NCBI GenBank assembly: GCA_964529685.1
Contig: CAZGZC010000001.1
Location: 486,931-550,930, forward strand
Direction: 5' to 3'
Origin: JALQUO01 sp964529685
Lineage (GTDB): Bacteria; Pseudomonadota; Alphaproteobacteria; Rickettsiales; Midichloriaceae
DNA: 64,000 nucleotides
This document shows, in pieces, positions 24,441 to 32,805 of this stretch (the stretch's first letter is position 1; the number at the start of each line of letters is the position of its first letter). A model generated the notes under the pieces. The model worked only from the letters and a program-made list of their open reading frames with translations. It made no database searches and was not told the origin of the DNA. A program made the position numbers and the translations under genes.

Positions 24441-26711
24441 TTACAAATATATCCTAGCAGCAGCAACAACTGCACCATCAAATATTTCAGAGCTGTTTGC
24501 GCCAATTTTTGTAATATAAATCTGCTTACTCAAGCCACAGATCATAGGACCAATAGAAACACACTTACCAAACTCTTCAAGCAATTTAACACTGATACTT
24601 GCAACACTAATGTTAGGCATTATAAGAACATTAGCTGGACCAGACAATTTACAAAATTGGTAAAGTTTAAGCAACTCATGGTTTAATGCAACTTCTGGAG
24701 ACATCTCACCATCATATTCAAAATCAAGATTTTTAGAATGCATAATATCAAGTGCATCTCTCATCTTTACTGCATCTTGCAAGTCACAGTGGAAGTGCTG
24801 GTGTCCGAAAGTAGATGGAGAAATTAATGCAACGCGTGGTTTATAGCCCATTTTTTTCACCTCGTCTGCTGCCTGTATTGCTATATTTGCAATTTCTGCA
24901 GCTTTGGCGTTAGCGTTAATTGCAGTATCTGCTACAAAAATAATTCTATCTCTTTTCATTAATACAGATAATGCAAAGAGAGTTTTACCTTCTTCTGCTT
25001 CGATTGCTTTAGAAACCTCTTCTATTACTTGAGTATAATCTTGCGTAACACCAGTAACGAGTGCATCACCTAAACCATGAGCAAGCATCTCAGCAGCAAA
25101 TACATGTCTATCTCTTTTAATCAATCTTATACAATCACGGTATAAGAAACCTTTTCTCTGTAGTTTCTGATAGAGATGATCAATCCATGGTGTTAGATCA
25201 GAAACTTTAGAAGCATTTAAAATTTCAACCTCAGGGTGTAACTCAACTCCCATTCTTTCTACTGTAGCTAATATATGATCTTCATATCCTACTAGTACTG
25301 CTTTGCCATAGTTATTTTGACACCACCGGTTTGCAGCTTTTATTACATTATTTTCCTCTCCCTCAGCAAAGATTATTTTTTTTGGATTACTAGATATAAT
25401 CTCATGTAGTGAGTATAGGAGTTGGTTACCTGGATTTAACCTGAGGGCTAGTTCTTTTTTATAAAAATTAAAGTCAGCGATAGGTTTAATTGCAACACCA
25501 GTTGCCATAGCAGCCTTCGCTACAGCTACTGGTACTTCATACATTAAACGTGAGTCAAATGGGACAGGGATTATATAATCCTTACCATACTTATGAAATT
25601 TTCCAGAATAGGCAGCTTCAACTTCAGCTGTAGTTTCACGTCTTGCTATTTGTGCTATGGCGTGGGCAGCAGCAATTTTCATTTCATCATTTATCTCAGT
25701 AGCTTGGACATCTAAGGCACCTCTAAAGATATATGGAAAGCCCATCACATTATTGACCTGATTGTTATAGTCAGATCTACCAGTTGCAACAATTGCATCG
25801 TCTCTCACAGCATATACCTCAGCTGGTGTTATCTCTGGATCAGGGTTAGCCATTGCAAAAACTATAGGATTTGAAGCCATGCTTGTAATCATTTCATGAG
25901 AAATGATGCCTTTGCAAGATAAACCAATAAACACGTCAGCACCAATCATTGCTTCATCAATAGTACGATTTTTAGTGTCAATTGCATACTTCTCCTTCCA
26001 CTCATTCATCCCATCTGTGCGGCCTTTATAGATAACACCTTTTGTATCACAGATTGTAATATTGTCTTTTTTAGCACCTACTTTCACAAGTAGATCTAAA
26101 CAGGCTATAGCAGCAGCACCAGCACCGCTAGCGACGATTCTGATATCTTCAAATTTTTTACTAATTAAATCCAATGCATTTATCATAGCAGCCACAGTTA
26201 TAACTGCTGTACCATGTTGATCATCGTGAAATACTGGAATTGTACATCTTTTCTTGAGTTCATTTTCAATTATAAAACACTCCGGAGCTTTTATATCTTC
26301 TAAGTTAATTCCACCCCAAGTGTCTGCGATTCTAGCTATAGTTTCAATAAATTCTTGTGGATCTTTAGTGCTAACTTCAATATCTACTGAATCAATATCT
26401 GCAAACCTTTTAAATAGAACTGATTTACCTTCCATCACTGGTTTTGAAGCAATATGACCGATATCTCCAAGCCCTAAGACAGCTGTACCATTACTTATAA
26501 CTGCTACAGTATTTCCTTTTGAGGTATATCTAAAGGCATTTCTCTTATCCTTCTCAATTTCAAGACATGGAGCTGCAACGCCAGGTGAGTATGCAAGCGC
26601 TAGATCTCTCTGGTTGTTGAGAGGCTTAGGCATAAATAGTGCAACTTTACCAGATGGTTTTCTCTCATGTAACTCAAGAGCTTCAGCATCAAGAGTGTTG
26701 TTATTAGACAT
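24441..26711 (-). CDS. maeB: NADP-dependent malic enzyme with phosphotransacetylase-like domain
   Basis: A 756-residue fusion typical of bacterial MaeB. Residues 1-425 form the malic enzyme (Y-S-P-G-V-A-A-P-C-L, G-N-T-V-A-V-I-S-N-G-T-A-V-L-G-L-G, F-H-D-D-Q-H-G-T-A, then G-A-G-A-A-A-I-A-C nucleotide-binding loop). Residues 430-756 resemble phosphotransacetylase and are thought to be regulatory. It decarboxylates malate to pyruvate with NADP reduction, feeding pyruvate dehydrogenase (pdhB lies elsewhere in the window) and making NADPH. The length is as expected. The 211 bp before rpoH hold AT-rich regulatory sequence only. Confidence 0.96.
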   Translation of the reverse strand: MSNNNTLDAEALELHERKPSGKVALFMPKPLNNQRDLALAYSPGVAAPCLEIEKDKRNAFRYTSKGNTVAVISNGTAVLGLGDIGHIASKPVMEGKSVLFKRFADIDSVDIEVSTKDPQEFIETIARIADTWGGINLEDIKAPECFIIENELKKRCTIPVFHDDQHGTAVITVAAMINALDLISKKFEDIRIVASGAGAAAIACLDLLVKVGAKKDNITICDTKGVIYKGRTDGMNEWKEKYAIDTKNRTIDEAMIGADVFIGLSCKGIISHEMITSMASNPIVFAMANPDPEITPAEVYAVRDDAIVATGRSDYNNQVNNVMGFPYIFRGALDVQATEINDEMKIAAAHAIAQIARRETTAEVEAAYSGKFHKYGKDYIIPVPFDSRLMYEVPVAVAKAAMATGVAIKPIADFNFYKKELALRLNPGNQLLYSLHEIISSNPKKIIFAEGEENNVIKAANRWCQNNYGKAVLVGYEDHILATVERMGVELHPEVEILNASKVSDLTPWIDHLYQKLQRKGFLYRDCIRLIKRDRHVFAAEMLAHGLGDALVTGVTQDYTQVIEEVSKAIEAEEGKTLFALSVLMKRDRIIFVADTAINANAKAAEIANIAIQAADEVKKMGYKPRVALISPSTFGHQHFHCDLQDAVKMRDALDIMHSKNLDFEYDGEMSPEVALNHELLKLYQFCKLSGPANVLIMPNISVASISVKLLEEFGKCVSIGPMICGLSKQIYITKIGANSSEIFDGAVVAAARIYL

Positions 26712-26878
26712 TTTTTATTTTGCATTATAGATTTTTTAATCTATTCTGTCTATGCATATAAATTTTTTTTAAAAAAAAGATAGAATCTTGTGTACTAATT
26801 TTACAAATTAAATTTAGATAAATTAGATCTTGATTTTTTTTTAAAAAAATATAAGTTAAATATGCAAGCGCAAGACGC

Positions 26879-26905
26879 ATTCAAACAACATAAAAATTCA
26901 AACAA
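26879..26905 (+). repeat. Direct repeat ATTCAAACAA upstream of rpoH
   Basis: The 10-mer ATTCAAACAA occurs at 26879-26888 and again at 26896-26905, 17 bp apart (about one and a half helix turns), 18 bp before the rpoH start codon. It may be a binding site or chance in AT-rich DNA. Confidence 0.3.
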
Positions 26906-26922
26906 TATATAAGATAAAAAGC

Positions 26923-27723
26923 ATGGAAGATAAAAAAAATCCACTAATAGTTGCAATAACTCAGAATGGATCATTTAATGCATATATCAGACAAGTTAAC
27001 TCAATTCCAATGTTGACATTAGACGAAGAAAATGAACTTACGAAGCACTTTTGGAAAGACATGGACTTTGTAGCTGCACAGAAATTAGTTCTTTCTCATC
27101 TAAGACTAGTCGTAAAAATTGCTCAGACTTTCAAGTCATATCAGTTACCGATGCAAGACATAATCTCAGAAGGTAACATAGGACTTATGAAAGCTGTGCA
27201 GAAATTCACACCTAGCGCTGGCTGTAGGCTTGCTACCTACGCTTCTTGGTGGATCAGAGCAGCAATACAAGAGTATATTTTAAATAGTTTCTCTTTACTT
27301 AAAGTTAACACAAAGGTTATGAAAAAGAAGCTGTTCTATAAGATATCTCAAACAAAGGATGCTATAAGAAAACTTACAGACTATGAGGAAAAATCTTTAT
27401 CTAATCTATATTGTTTATCACTTGATTCACAAGATAACGCAAATAATCAATCACTAATTGAATTTATACCAAGTAATGAAAAGTGTCATGCAGAGGCGAT
27501 AATAGAAAAACAGGAAAAACAACTAAAGAGCAGCTTACTCAAGAAAGGTCTAGAGGAGTTAAACGATAGAGAAAAAGATATTTTATATAGGAGAAGACTG
27601 AAAGATATTCCAGACACACTAAGAGAAATTGCAAGAGAATATAAAGTATCGCAAGAGAGAGTTAGGCAGATTGAGCAGCAGATAATGGAGAAGCTAAAAA
27701 GCTTTATGCTACAGTATGTATAA
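26923..27723 (+). CDS. rpoH: RNA polymerase sigma-32 factor (heat shock)
   Basis: A 266-residue sigma-70 family protein of the RpoH group. Region 2 spans about residues 50-120 (L-V-L-S-H-L-R-L-V-V-K-I-A, D-I-I-S-E-G-N-I-G-L-M-K-A-V, then Y-A-S-W-W-I-R-A-A-I-Q-E-Y). An RpoH-box-like K-K-K-L-F-Y-K-I lies near residue 145, and region 4 with a C-terminal helix-turn-helix (L-R-E-I-A-R-E-Y-K-V-S-Q-E-R-V-R-Q-I-E) follows. It directs RNA polymerase to chaperone and protease genes; dnaJ, hflKC and tig in this window are plausible targets. The last eight bases overlap prmC, an unusual coupling. Confidence 0.92.
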   Translation: MEDKKNPLIVAITQNGSFNAYIRQVNSIPMLTLDEENELTKHFWKDMDFVAAQKLVLSHLRLVVKIAQTFKSYQLPMQDIISEGNIGLMKAVQKFTPSAGCRLATYASWWIRAAIQEYILNSFSLLKVNTKVMKKKLFYKISQTKDAIRKLTDYEEKSLSNLYCLSLDSQDNANNQSLIEFIPSNEKCHAEAIIEKQEKQLKSSLLKKGLEELNDREKDILYRRRLKDIPDTLREIAREYKVSQERVRQIEQQIMEKLKSFMLQYV

Positions 27724-28537
27724 AAACTATTTAAGAGAGATAAAAGCACTTTTTAGTAGTAAAAATTATCCAAAGTCAGATCTAGAAGACGTGGTGATGC
27801 ATCTCCTGAGTATCAATTTCACAGATCTACATACGAGAGTACAACTCAATAATGAACAAAAAAATGCCTTGGAGTCTATGATAGATAGGCGACTAAATGG
27901 AGAACCAGTAGCTCATATTATAGGATATAAAGAGTTCTTAGGTAGAAATTTTAAAGTCACAAGTAATACTTTAATACCTAGACCAGAAACTGAAATTCTA
28001 GTCAATGAAGTTATAAAGAGATGTCAAGAGAAAGATTCAATAAAAATTCTAGATATTGGGACAGGAACAGGTTGTATCATAATCTCCATTATAAAAGAAT
28101 TAGAAAAGCTAGGACATAAAGCATCAGGAATTGCCATAGATATATCAGATGGTGCACTAGAAGTTGCAAAACATAATGCAGAAACTTTAGGGATGAGCGA
28201 TAAAATTAAGTTTATCAACTGCGACGTAAGGAAATTCAGAGAAAGAGATTTTAATTTAGTTGTATCTAATCCGCCCTATATACCTTCAAGCAATATTCCT
28301 TTACTCGAAACTTCTGTGAAAGACTATGAGCCACACATAGCACTTGATGGTGGAAGTGATGGACTGGATTTTTATAGAGATATAGCCAAATTAGCGTCCG
28401 AGATAGATTGTTGCATACTTGAATTTGGTATTGGGCAAAGTGAAGTAATTCTAGAGATTTTTAATAATTTTAAAGAAAAAAAAGTTATAAAAGACCTAAA
28501 AAATATAGAAAGAGTGATAATTTGTGAGAATTCTTAA
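27716..28537 (+). CDS. prmC: Peptide chain release factor glutamine methyltransferase
   Basis: A 273-residue protein. An N-terminal helical domain (about 1-75) is followed by a Rossmann methyltransferase with I-L-D-I-G-T-G-T-G-C-I (SAM loop) and the catalytic V-S-N-P-P-Y-I motif near residue 182, and the substrate segment F-K-V-T-S-N-T-L-I-P-R-P-E-T-E. It methylates the GGQ glutamine of release factors RF1/RF2. It begins inside the last codons of rpoH, so it is co-translated with that gene. Length and motif spacing are standard. Confidence 0.95.
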   Translation: MYKNYLREIKALFSSKNYPKSDLEDVVMHLLSINFTDLHTRVQLNNEQKNALESMIDRRLNGEPVAHIIGYKEFLGRNFKVTSNTLIPRPETEILVNEVIKRCQEKDSIKILDIGTGTGCIIISIIKELEKLGHKASGIAIDISDGALEVAKHNAETLGMSDKIKFINCDVRKFRERDFNLVVSNPPYIPSSNIPLLETSVKDYEPHIALDGGSDGLDFYRDIAKLASEIDCCILEFGIGQSEVILEIFNNFKEKKVIKDLKNIERVIICENS

Positions 28538-28601
28538 TATTTTTGTAATAAATGTAATATAAAATCTAAGTTTAGATTAGATAAATAAAAATTTAAAAAT
28601 T

Positions 28602-29498
28602 ATGGCAGGTGGAAACACAAAGAATAGCAGTAGATTGATCGAGAGTTATATACAAAATGTTTCTCTTCAAGCTTTCTTTTGTATTGAAGATAATAAGTAC
28701 CAAGTTAAAAAAAAAGTTGTATCTTTATTAGAGAATCTTGGTCAAGAAGGGTTATCTAAGGTACTTGAGACTGTTGCTGACTATATAAATGAAAATAGTA
28801 AGGAATTACCAGGTGAAATTGAAGGTGAGAATCAAGATGCCAAAATAGCAAAAGCAGTTATGCCAGCAGTAAATGCAGTTCTATCTTTTTTACAGTCTTG
28901 GTATGTTTATGGAAAAAGTTTAATTAACTCCGCTGCTCAATCCTTAGGTACCAAATCTTCACTATCATTCACAGAGCCTGAAACAATGGAATTAGTAAAA
29001 CAAGCTTTAATAAATGAAACATTCACTTTACAACAAGTTGCTTGCTTGATGAATGTTAATGATAACAATCTTCAATTTAGTGATAGTATTGTACCTGAAG
29101 TTCAAGATATGCTTGAGACAGTGAGAAAAACTCTAGAAAAAGAATTACTGGCTAGAGTTATTGAAAATAAAACATCTCTTCAGTCTGAGTTGAATAATCT
29201 TCAAACAGGAGAAGATAAATTCTATAATGAATTTTTTGCAAAAGAGTGCTTTACAAAGCATCCTCAATTGAAGGAATACTGTATCAAAGCTATAGAATTT
29301 TTAATGGAATTAGCTATAAAAATCACTTCTCTCGTTAAAGATATTGCTAACTATGCTTACTCATTCTATAAAGAAGAAGAACTTTTGAAAAAATCTGCTG
29401 CTGAAAAAATCAGTGATCTCAATAGCACAAGAAAAGATAATCCAGTCGAGTGGGGGTATTTGCAGTCTGCAGTTCAATGTAAGCCTGAAATATCCTGA
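28602..29498 (+). CDS. Unknown large helical protein upstream of the vir cluster
   Basis: I do not recognise this 298-residue protein. There is no signal peptide; a moderately hydrophobic stretch (about residues 88-108, around A-V-M-P-A-V-N-A-V-L-S-F-L) may be a buried helix rather than a membrane span. The rest looks helical, with coiled-coil-like segments at 165-205 and 245-275. A short motif (KECFTKHPQLKEY, near residue 225) resembles EEHFRKHPYLNIT in the unknown protein at 52844; both also have a K-I-x3-V-x-P segment in the first half. It lies 6 bp before the LptE-like lipoprotein, just ahead of virB3. It may be a secreted effector or a cytosolic partner; this is speculation from position. 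Confidence 0.7.
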   Translation: MAGGNTKNSSRLIESYIQNVSLQAFFCIEDNKYQVKKKVVSLLENLGQEGLSKVLETVADYINENSKELPGEIEGENQDAKIAKAVMPAVNAVLSFLQSWYVYGKSLINSAAQSLGTKSSLSFTEPETMELVKQALINETFTLQQVACLMNVNDNNLQFSDSIVPEVQDMLETVRKTLEKELLARVIENKTSLQSELNNLQTGEDKFYNEFFAKECFTKHPQLKEYCIKAIEFLMELAIKITSLVKDIANYAYSFYKEEELLKKSAAEKISDLNSTRKDNPVEWGYLQSAVQCKPEIS

Positions 29499-29504
29499 TA
29501 ATAA

Positions 29505-30002
29505 ATGTTATCTCATCTAATACTAATTCTGTTTTTAATTGGATGTAGTAGCAATCATCCGCAATACAAAACAGAAATTATTCTAGGGAAAATCACTTCA
29601 GAAAATACAGGTGGTTATGTAAAGAAGATTGACTCATTCCAATACCTTTGCAGAAATGCAGCAGAAGACATGCTGAGTGATTTGCAGAGATATAATCTCC
29701 CTTGTAACACAACCTTCCTTCTTGATATTGAGCTTGGATATAGCAATCATGGACATATTAGACAAAGTAATAGCCTCAAGAAAAAATCTAATTTTTATAC
29801 TCTTAATTATAAATTGCAGGATTTTAAAGATAAAGAGAAGGAATTCTCAGGTACAATCACAGCCATAGATAGTTTTGTCATCCCTAGCAGCTCTTACGCA
29901 TATATTATTTCATCTGAAGCTAGTCAAATAGCTGGTGTAAGTAATCTTGTAAAGCAGCTTGAATCAGAAATTGTATACCTGCTACACAACAACTGTAAAT
30001 AA
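29505..30002 (+). CDS. Lipoprotein, LptE-like
   Basis: A 165-residue protein with a lipoprotein signal, L-I-L-I-L-F-L-I-G-C-S-S (lipidated Cys near residue 14). The layout after it (a conserved Leu-rich helix near 55-65, a central F-Y-T-L-N-Y-K-L strand, an F-S-G-T-I-T-A-I-D-S-F strand, then a Y-A-Y-I-I-S-S-E-A-S-Q-I-A helix and a final amphipathic helix) follows the alphaproteobacterial LptE pattern. LptE plugs LptD in the outer membrane for lipopolysaccharide export. The match is at the level of pattern, so a different outer-membrane lipoprotein is possible, including one that serves the type IV system that follows 78 bp later. Confidence 0.6.
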   Translation: MLSHLILILFLIGCSSNHPQYKTEIILGKITSENTGGYVKKIDSFQYLCRNAAEDMLSDLQRYNLPCNTTFLLDIELGYSNHGHIRQSNSLKKKSNFYTLNYKLQDFKDKEKEFSGTITAIDSFVIPSSSYAYIISSEASQIAGVSNLVKQLESEIVYLLHNNCK

Positions 30003-30080
30003 ATGTCTAATCACTATCACATATTTGCTTGCAGAGAATATTTCATTACTATAAAATAGATTCTAAAAAATTTTGAAGTA

Positions 30081-30371
30081 ATGAGTAATCAAATAAAGGC
30101 AGCTCCACTTTTTGTTGGATTAACTAGGCCTCCAATGTTATTTGGCGTCAGCTATAACTTTGCAGTTATAAATGGTATGATATCAATGATGTCCTATATA
30201 ATGACTTCCAACTTCATTTACTTTGCAATGATGTTTCCAATGCATCTTGTTGGATATTATCTATGTTCTAAAGAACCGTTATTTATTGAACTATTTTTAA
30301 ATAAAAATAAAAACTGTCCTAGATGCTGGAATTTTACTCATCATAAAGGTAATTCATACGATCCAACATAA
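30081..30371 (+). CDS. virB3: Type IV secretion protein VirB3
   Basis: A 96-residue inner-membrane protein with the VirB3/TrbD start (P-L-F-V-G-L-T-R-P-P-M-L-F-G-V), followed by two closely spaced helices (residues 25-62) and a short cytoplasmic tail with two cysteines. VirB3 sits in the inner membrane platform with VirB4 and VirB6. The stop is 4 bp before virB4. A TATAAA box at 30050-30055, 25 bp before the start, could begin the vir transcript. In Rickettsiales this gene regularly heads a virB3-virB4-virB6 cluster, as here. Confidence 0.93.
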   Translation: MSNQIKAAPLFVGLTRPPMLFGVSYNFAVINGMISMMSYIMTSNFIYFAMMFPMHLVGYYLCSKEPLFIELFLNKNKNCPRCWNFTHHKGNSYDPT

Positions 30372-30375
30372 AACT

Positions 30376-32805
30376 ATGGATTTATCATTCTTAAAACTTT
30401 CAAGCCCTAAGCCATATGGGCTAGATATTTTTGATAAAGACGTTAAGGCAAGTAAGTTTATTGGTATTAAATGTCATTGGGGAGATGATATATTGTTGAC
30501 AGATGACAATAGATTGATTCAAATTATAAAAGTTGGTGGTTTTTCATTCGAAACAGCTGATGATGAAGATTTAGACATAAAAAAGGATTTACGCAATTCT
30601 TTATTCAAAGGCATAGGAGATAGTAGTGTAAAACTATACACTCATATTATAAGGAGGAAGAAAATTCCTTATCCTCCTGGTTATATTAATCCTGATATGC
30701 CATATGGATTTGCTGCATATCTAGACAAACAGTGGATTGCAAGAAGTAGTAGAAAAGAATCATTTATCAATGAGTTATATATTAGCGTTATAGAAAAAGT
30801 CAGTTTTAAAAGTAATCCTATAGATGAGTTAACAAAGAAAATACTAAGAAAGCCAAAAGATAACAAAGCTTTTCTTGAAGGTATGAAAGAAGCACAGGAG
30901 AGTCTCAAAGAGGTCAGCTCTAGAATTACAAGTTCTCTCAGAGATTATAGTCCTGAAATACTCGGTTTAGAGAAAGTTGGAGATCTATATTATTCTCGTC
31001 CTGCTGAATTTATAGGCGATATAGTTAACTGCATAGATGATCGTAGAATTCTATTCAATAATGATAATCTTTCAAAGCATATTGTAAACTCTAGAGTAAT
31101 TTTTAAAAATAAGTATTTTGAAGTTAAACATCAGAATGGTTTAGTAAAGTTTGGAGGTATAGCAAGTATAAAAGAATATGGTCCAAAAACCTGGCCTGGA
31201 ATGTTAGATCCTTTTTTAAAGATGCCATTTGAGTTAGTGATTTCTCAATCATTTGATTCTATAAATAGACAGATTGCAATGAACAAGATGCAGCTTCAGC
31301 AAAATAGGATGATCCAATCTGAAGATAAAGCTGTATCTCAAGTAATAGAAATTAGTGAGGCTTTAGATAAAACTATGAGTGGTGAAATAGGTTTTGGGCA
31401 GCATCATATGACTGTAATGTGTATTGAGAATAGCTTAGCTGATCTAGAGAGTGCAGTGTCTATGGCATTAGTTGAGATTTCAAGTACTGGAGGAATGAGT
31501 GTTAGAGAAAAAACAAATATGGAACCAGCTTTTTGGTCACAAGTTCCAGGTAATTTTAAATATATAGGAAGAAGAGCAACTATTAATACAAGTAATCTAG
31601 CTTCTTTCTGTTCACTCCATAATTATCCATTAGGTAAGCCAAAAAATAATTTTTGGGGTGATGCAGTGACCGTTCTTGATACAACTTCTGGTACTCCATA
31701 TTATTTTAATTTCCATTTGCGAGACATAGGCCATACTACAATTATAGGTCCAACTGGTGCCGGTAAAACAGTTTTAATGAACTTCTTATGTGCACAAGCA
31801 CAAAAATTCCGCTGTAGATTATTCTTCTTTGATAAGGATCGTGGTGCAGAAATATTTTTAAGAGCCCTTAATGGAATTTATACAATAATCGATCCAGGTA
31901 AAAAATGTGTATTTAATCCATTATTACTACCAGACACAGGAGAAAACAGGATATTTTTACTTGAATGGTTAAAACAACTTGTTTCCTCTTTAGGAGAGTC
32001 GCTTTCAGCAGAAGATGTTACTTTATTAACAACTGCGATCAATGGTAACTATAAATTAGATCCTAAAGATCGTATATTATCAAATATTGCACCGTTTCTT
32101 GGCCTAGAAGGACCTGGTACACTGGCTGGGAGGTTAGCTATGTGGCATAGCAAAGGCTCTCATGCAAAAATTTTTGATAATAATGAGGACTCTATAGATT
32201 TCTCTCAGTCAAATATTTTTGGTTTCGAGATGGCTGAACTATTAAAAGATAAGTTTGCATTAGGTCCTGTGCTTTTATACTTATTCCATAGGATTAACAT
32301 ATCTCTAGATGGTTCTCCAACTATGATTGTACTCGACGAAGCTTGGGCTTTAATAGACAATCCAATTTTTGCACCGAAAATAAAAGATTGGCTGAAAGTT
32401 CTCCGTAAACTAAATACATTTATAGTTTTTGCAACACAAAGCGTCGAAGATGCAAGTAAAAGCTCAATAAGTGATACTCTTATTCAACAAACTGCAACTC
32501 AGATTTTTCTTCCAAATCTGAAAGCTACACAAGTTTATAGAACTGCTTTTTTACTTACTGAGCGCGAACATCATTTGATCAAAACTATTGATCCAGGCAG
32601 TAGGTTCTTTTTAATTAAACAGGGGGTTGATGCTGTTATTGCTAGGGTAGATTTATCAGGTATGCACGATATCATTAATGTCTTATCTGGAAGAGCTGAT
32701 ACTGTTCTCATACTTAATGAAGTGATGAAAGAGCATGGAAATGATCCAGAAGTTTGGCTCCCGATTTTTAATAAAAAAGTAAAAGAATCTCAGAATAAAT
32801 CATGA
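30376..32805 (+). CDS. virB4: Type IV secretion ATPase VirB4
   Basis: An 809-residue ATPase of the usual length. The Walker A motif G-P-T-G-A-G-K-T lies near residue 458 and Walker B M-I-V-L-D-E-A-W near residue 650; the arginine-rich C-terminal region and an N-terminal VirB3/VirB6-interacting domain (about 1-330) are in place. VirB4 is a hexameric inner-membrane ATPase that drives assembly and substrate transfer. The stop overlaps the next start by 4 bp (ATGA). The gene is intact with no sign of decay. Confidence 0.96.
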   Translation: MDLSFLKLSSPKPYGLDIFDKDVKASKFIGIKCHWGDDILLTDDNRLIQIIKVGGFSFETADDEDLDIKKDLRNSLFKGIGDSSVKLYTHIIRRKKIPYPPGYINPDMPYGFAAYLDKQWIARSSRKESFINELYISVIEKVSFKSNPIDELTKKILRKPKDNKAFLEGMKEAQESLKEVSSRITSSLRDYSPEILGLEKVGDLYYSRPAEFIGDIVNCIDDRRILFNNDNLSKHIVNSRVIFKNKYFEVKHQNGLVKFGGIASIKEYGPKTWPGMLDPFLKMPFELVISQSFDSINRQIAMNKMQLQQNRMIQSEDKAVSQVIEISEALDKTMSGEIGFGQHHMTVMCIENSLADLESAVSMALVEISSTGGMSVREKTNMEPAFWSQVPGNFKYIGRRATINTSNLASFCSLHNYPLGKPKNNFWGDAVTVLDTTSGTPYYFNFHLRDIGHTTIIGPTGAGKTVLMNFLCAQAQKFRCRLFFFDKDRGAEIFLRALNGIYTIIDPGKKCVFNPLLLPDTGENRIFLLEWLKQLVSSLGESLSAEDVTLLTTAINGNYKLDPKDRILSNIAPFLGLEGPGTLAGRLAMWHSKGSHAKIFDNNEDSIDFSQSNIFGFEMAELLKDKFALGPVLLYLFHRINISLDGSPTMIVLDEAWALIDNPIFAPKIKDWLKVLRKLNTFIVFATQSVEDASKSSISDTLIQQTATQIFLPNLKATQVYRTAFLLTEREHHLIKTIDPGSRFFLIKQGVDAVIARVDLSGMHDIINVLSGRADTVLILNEVMKEHGNDPEVWLPIFNKKVKESQNKS

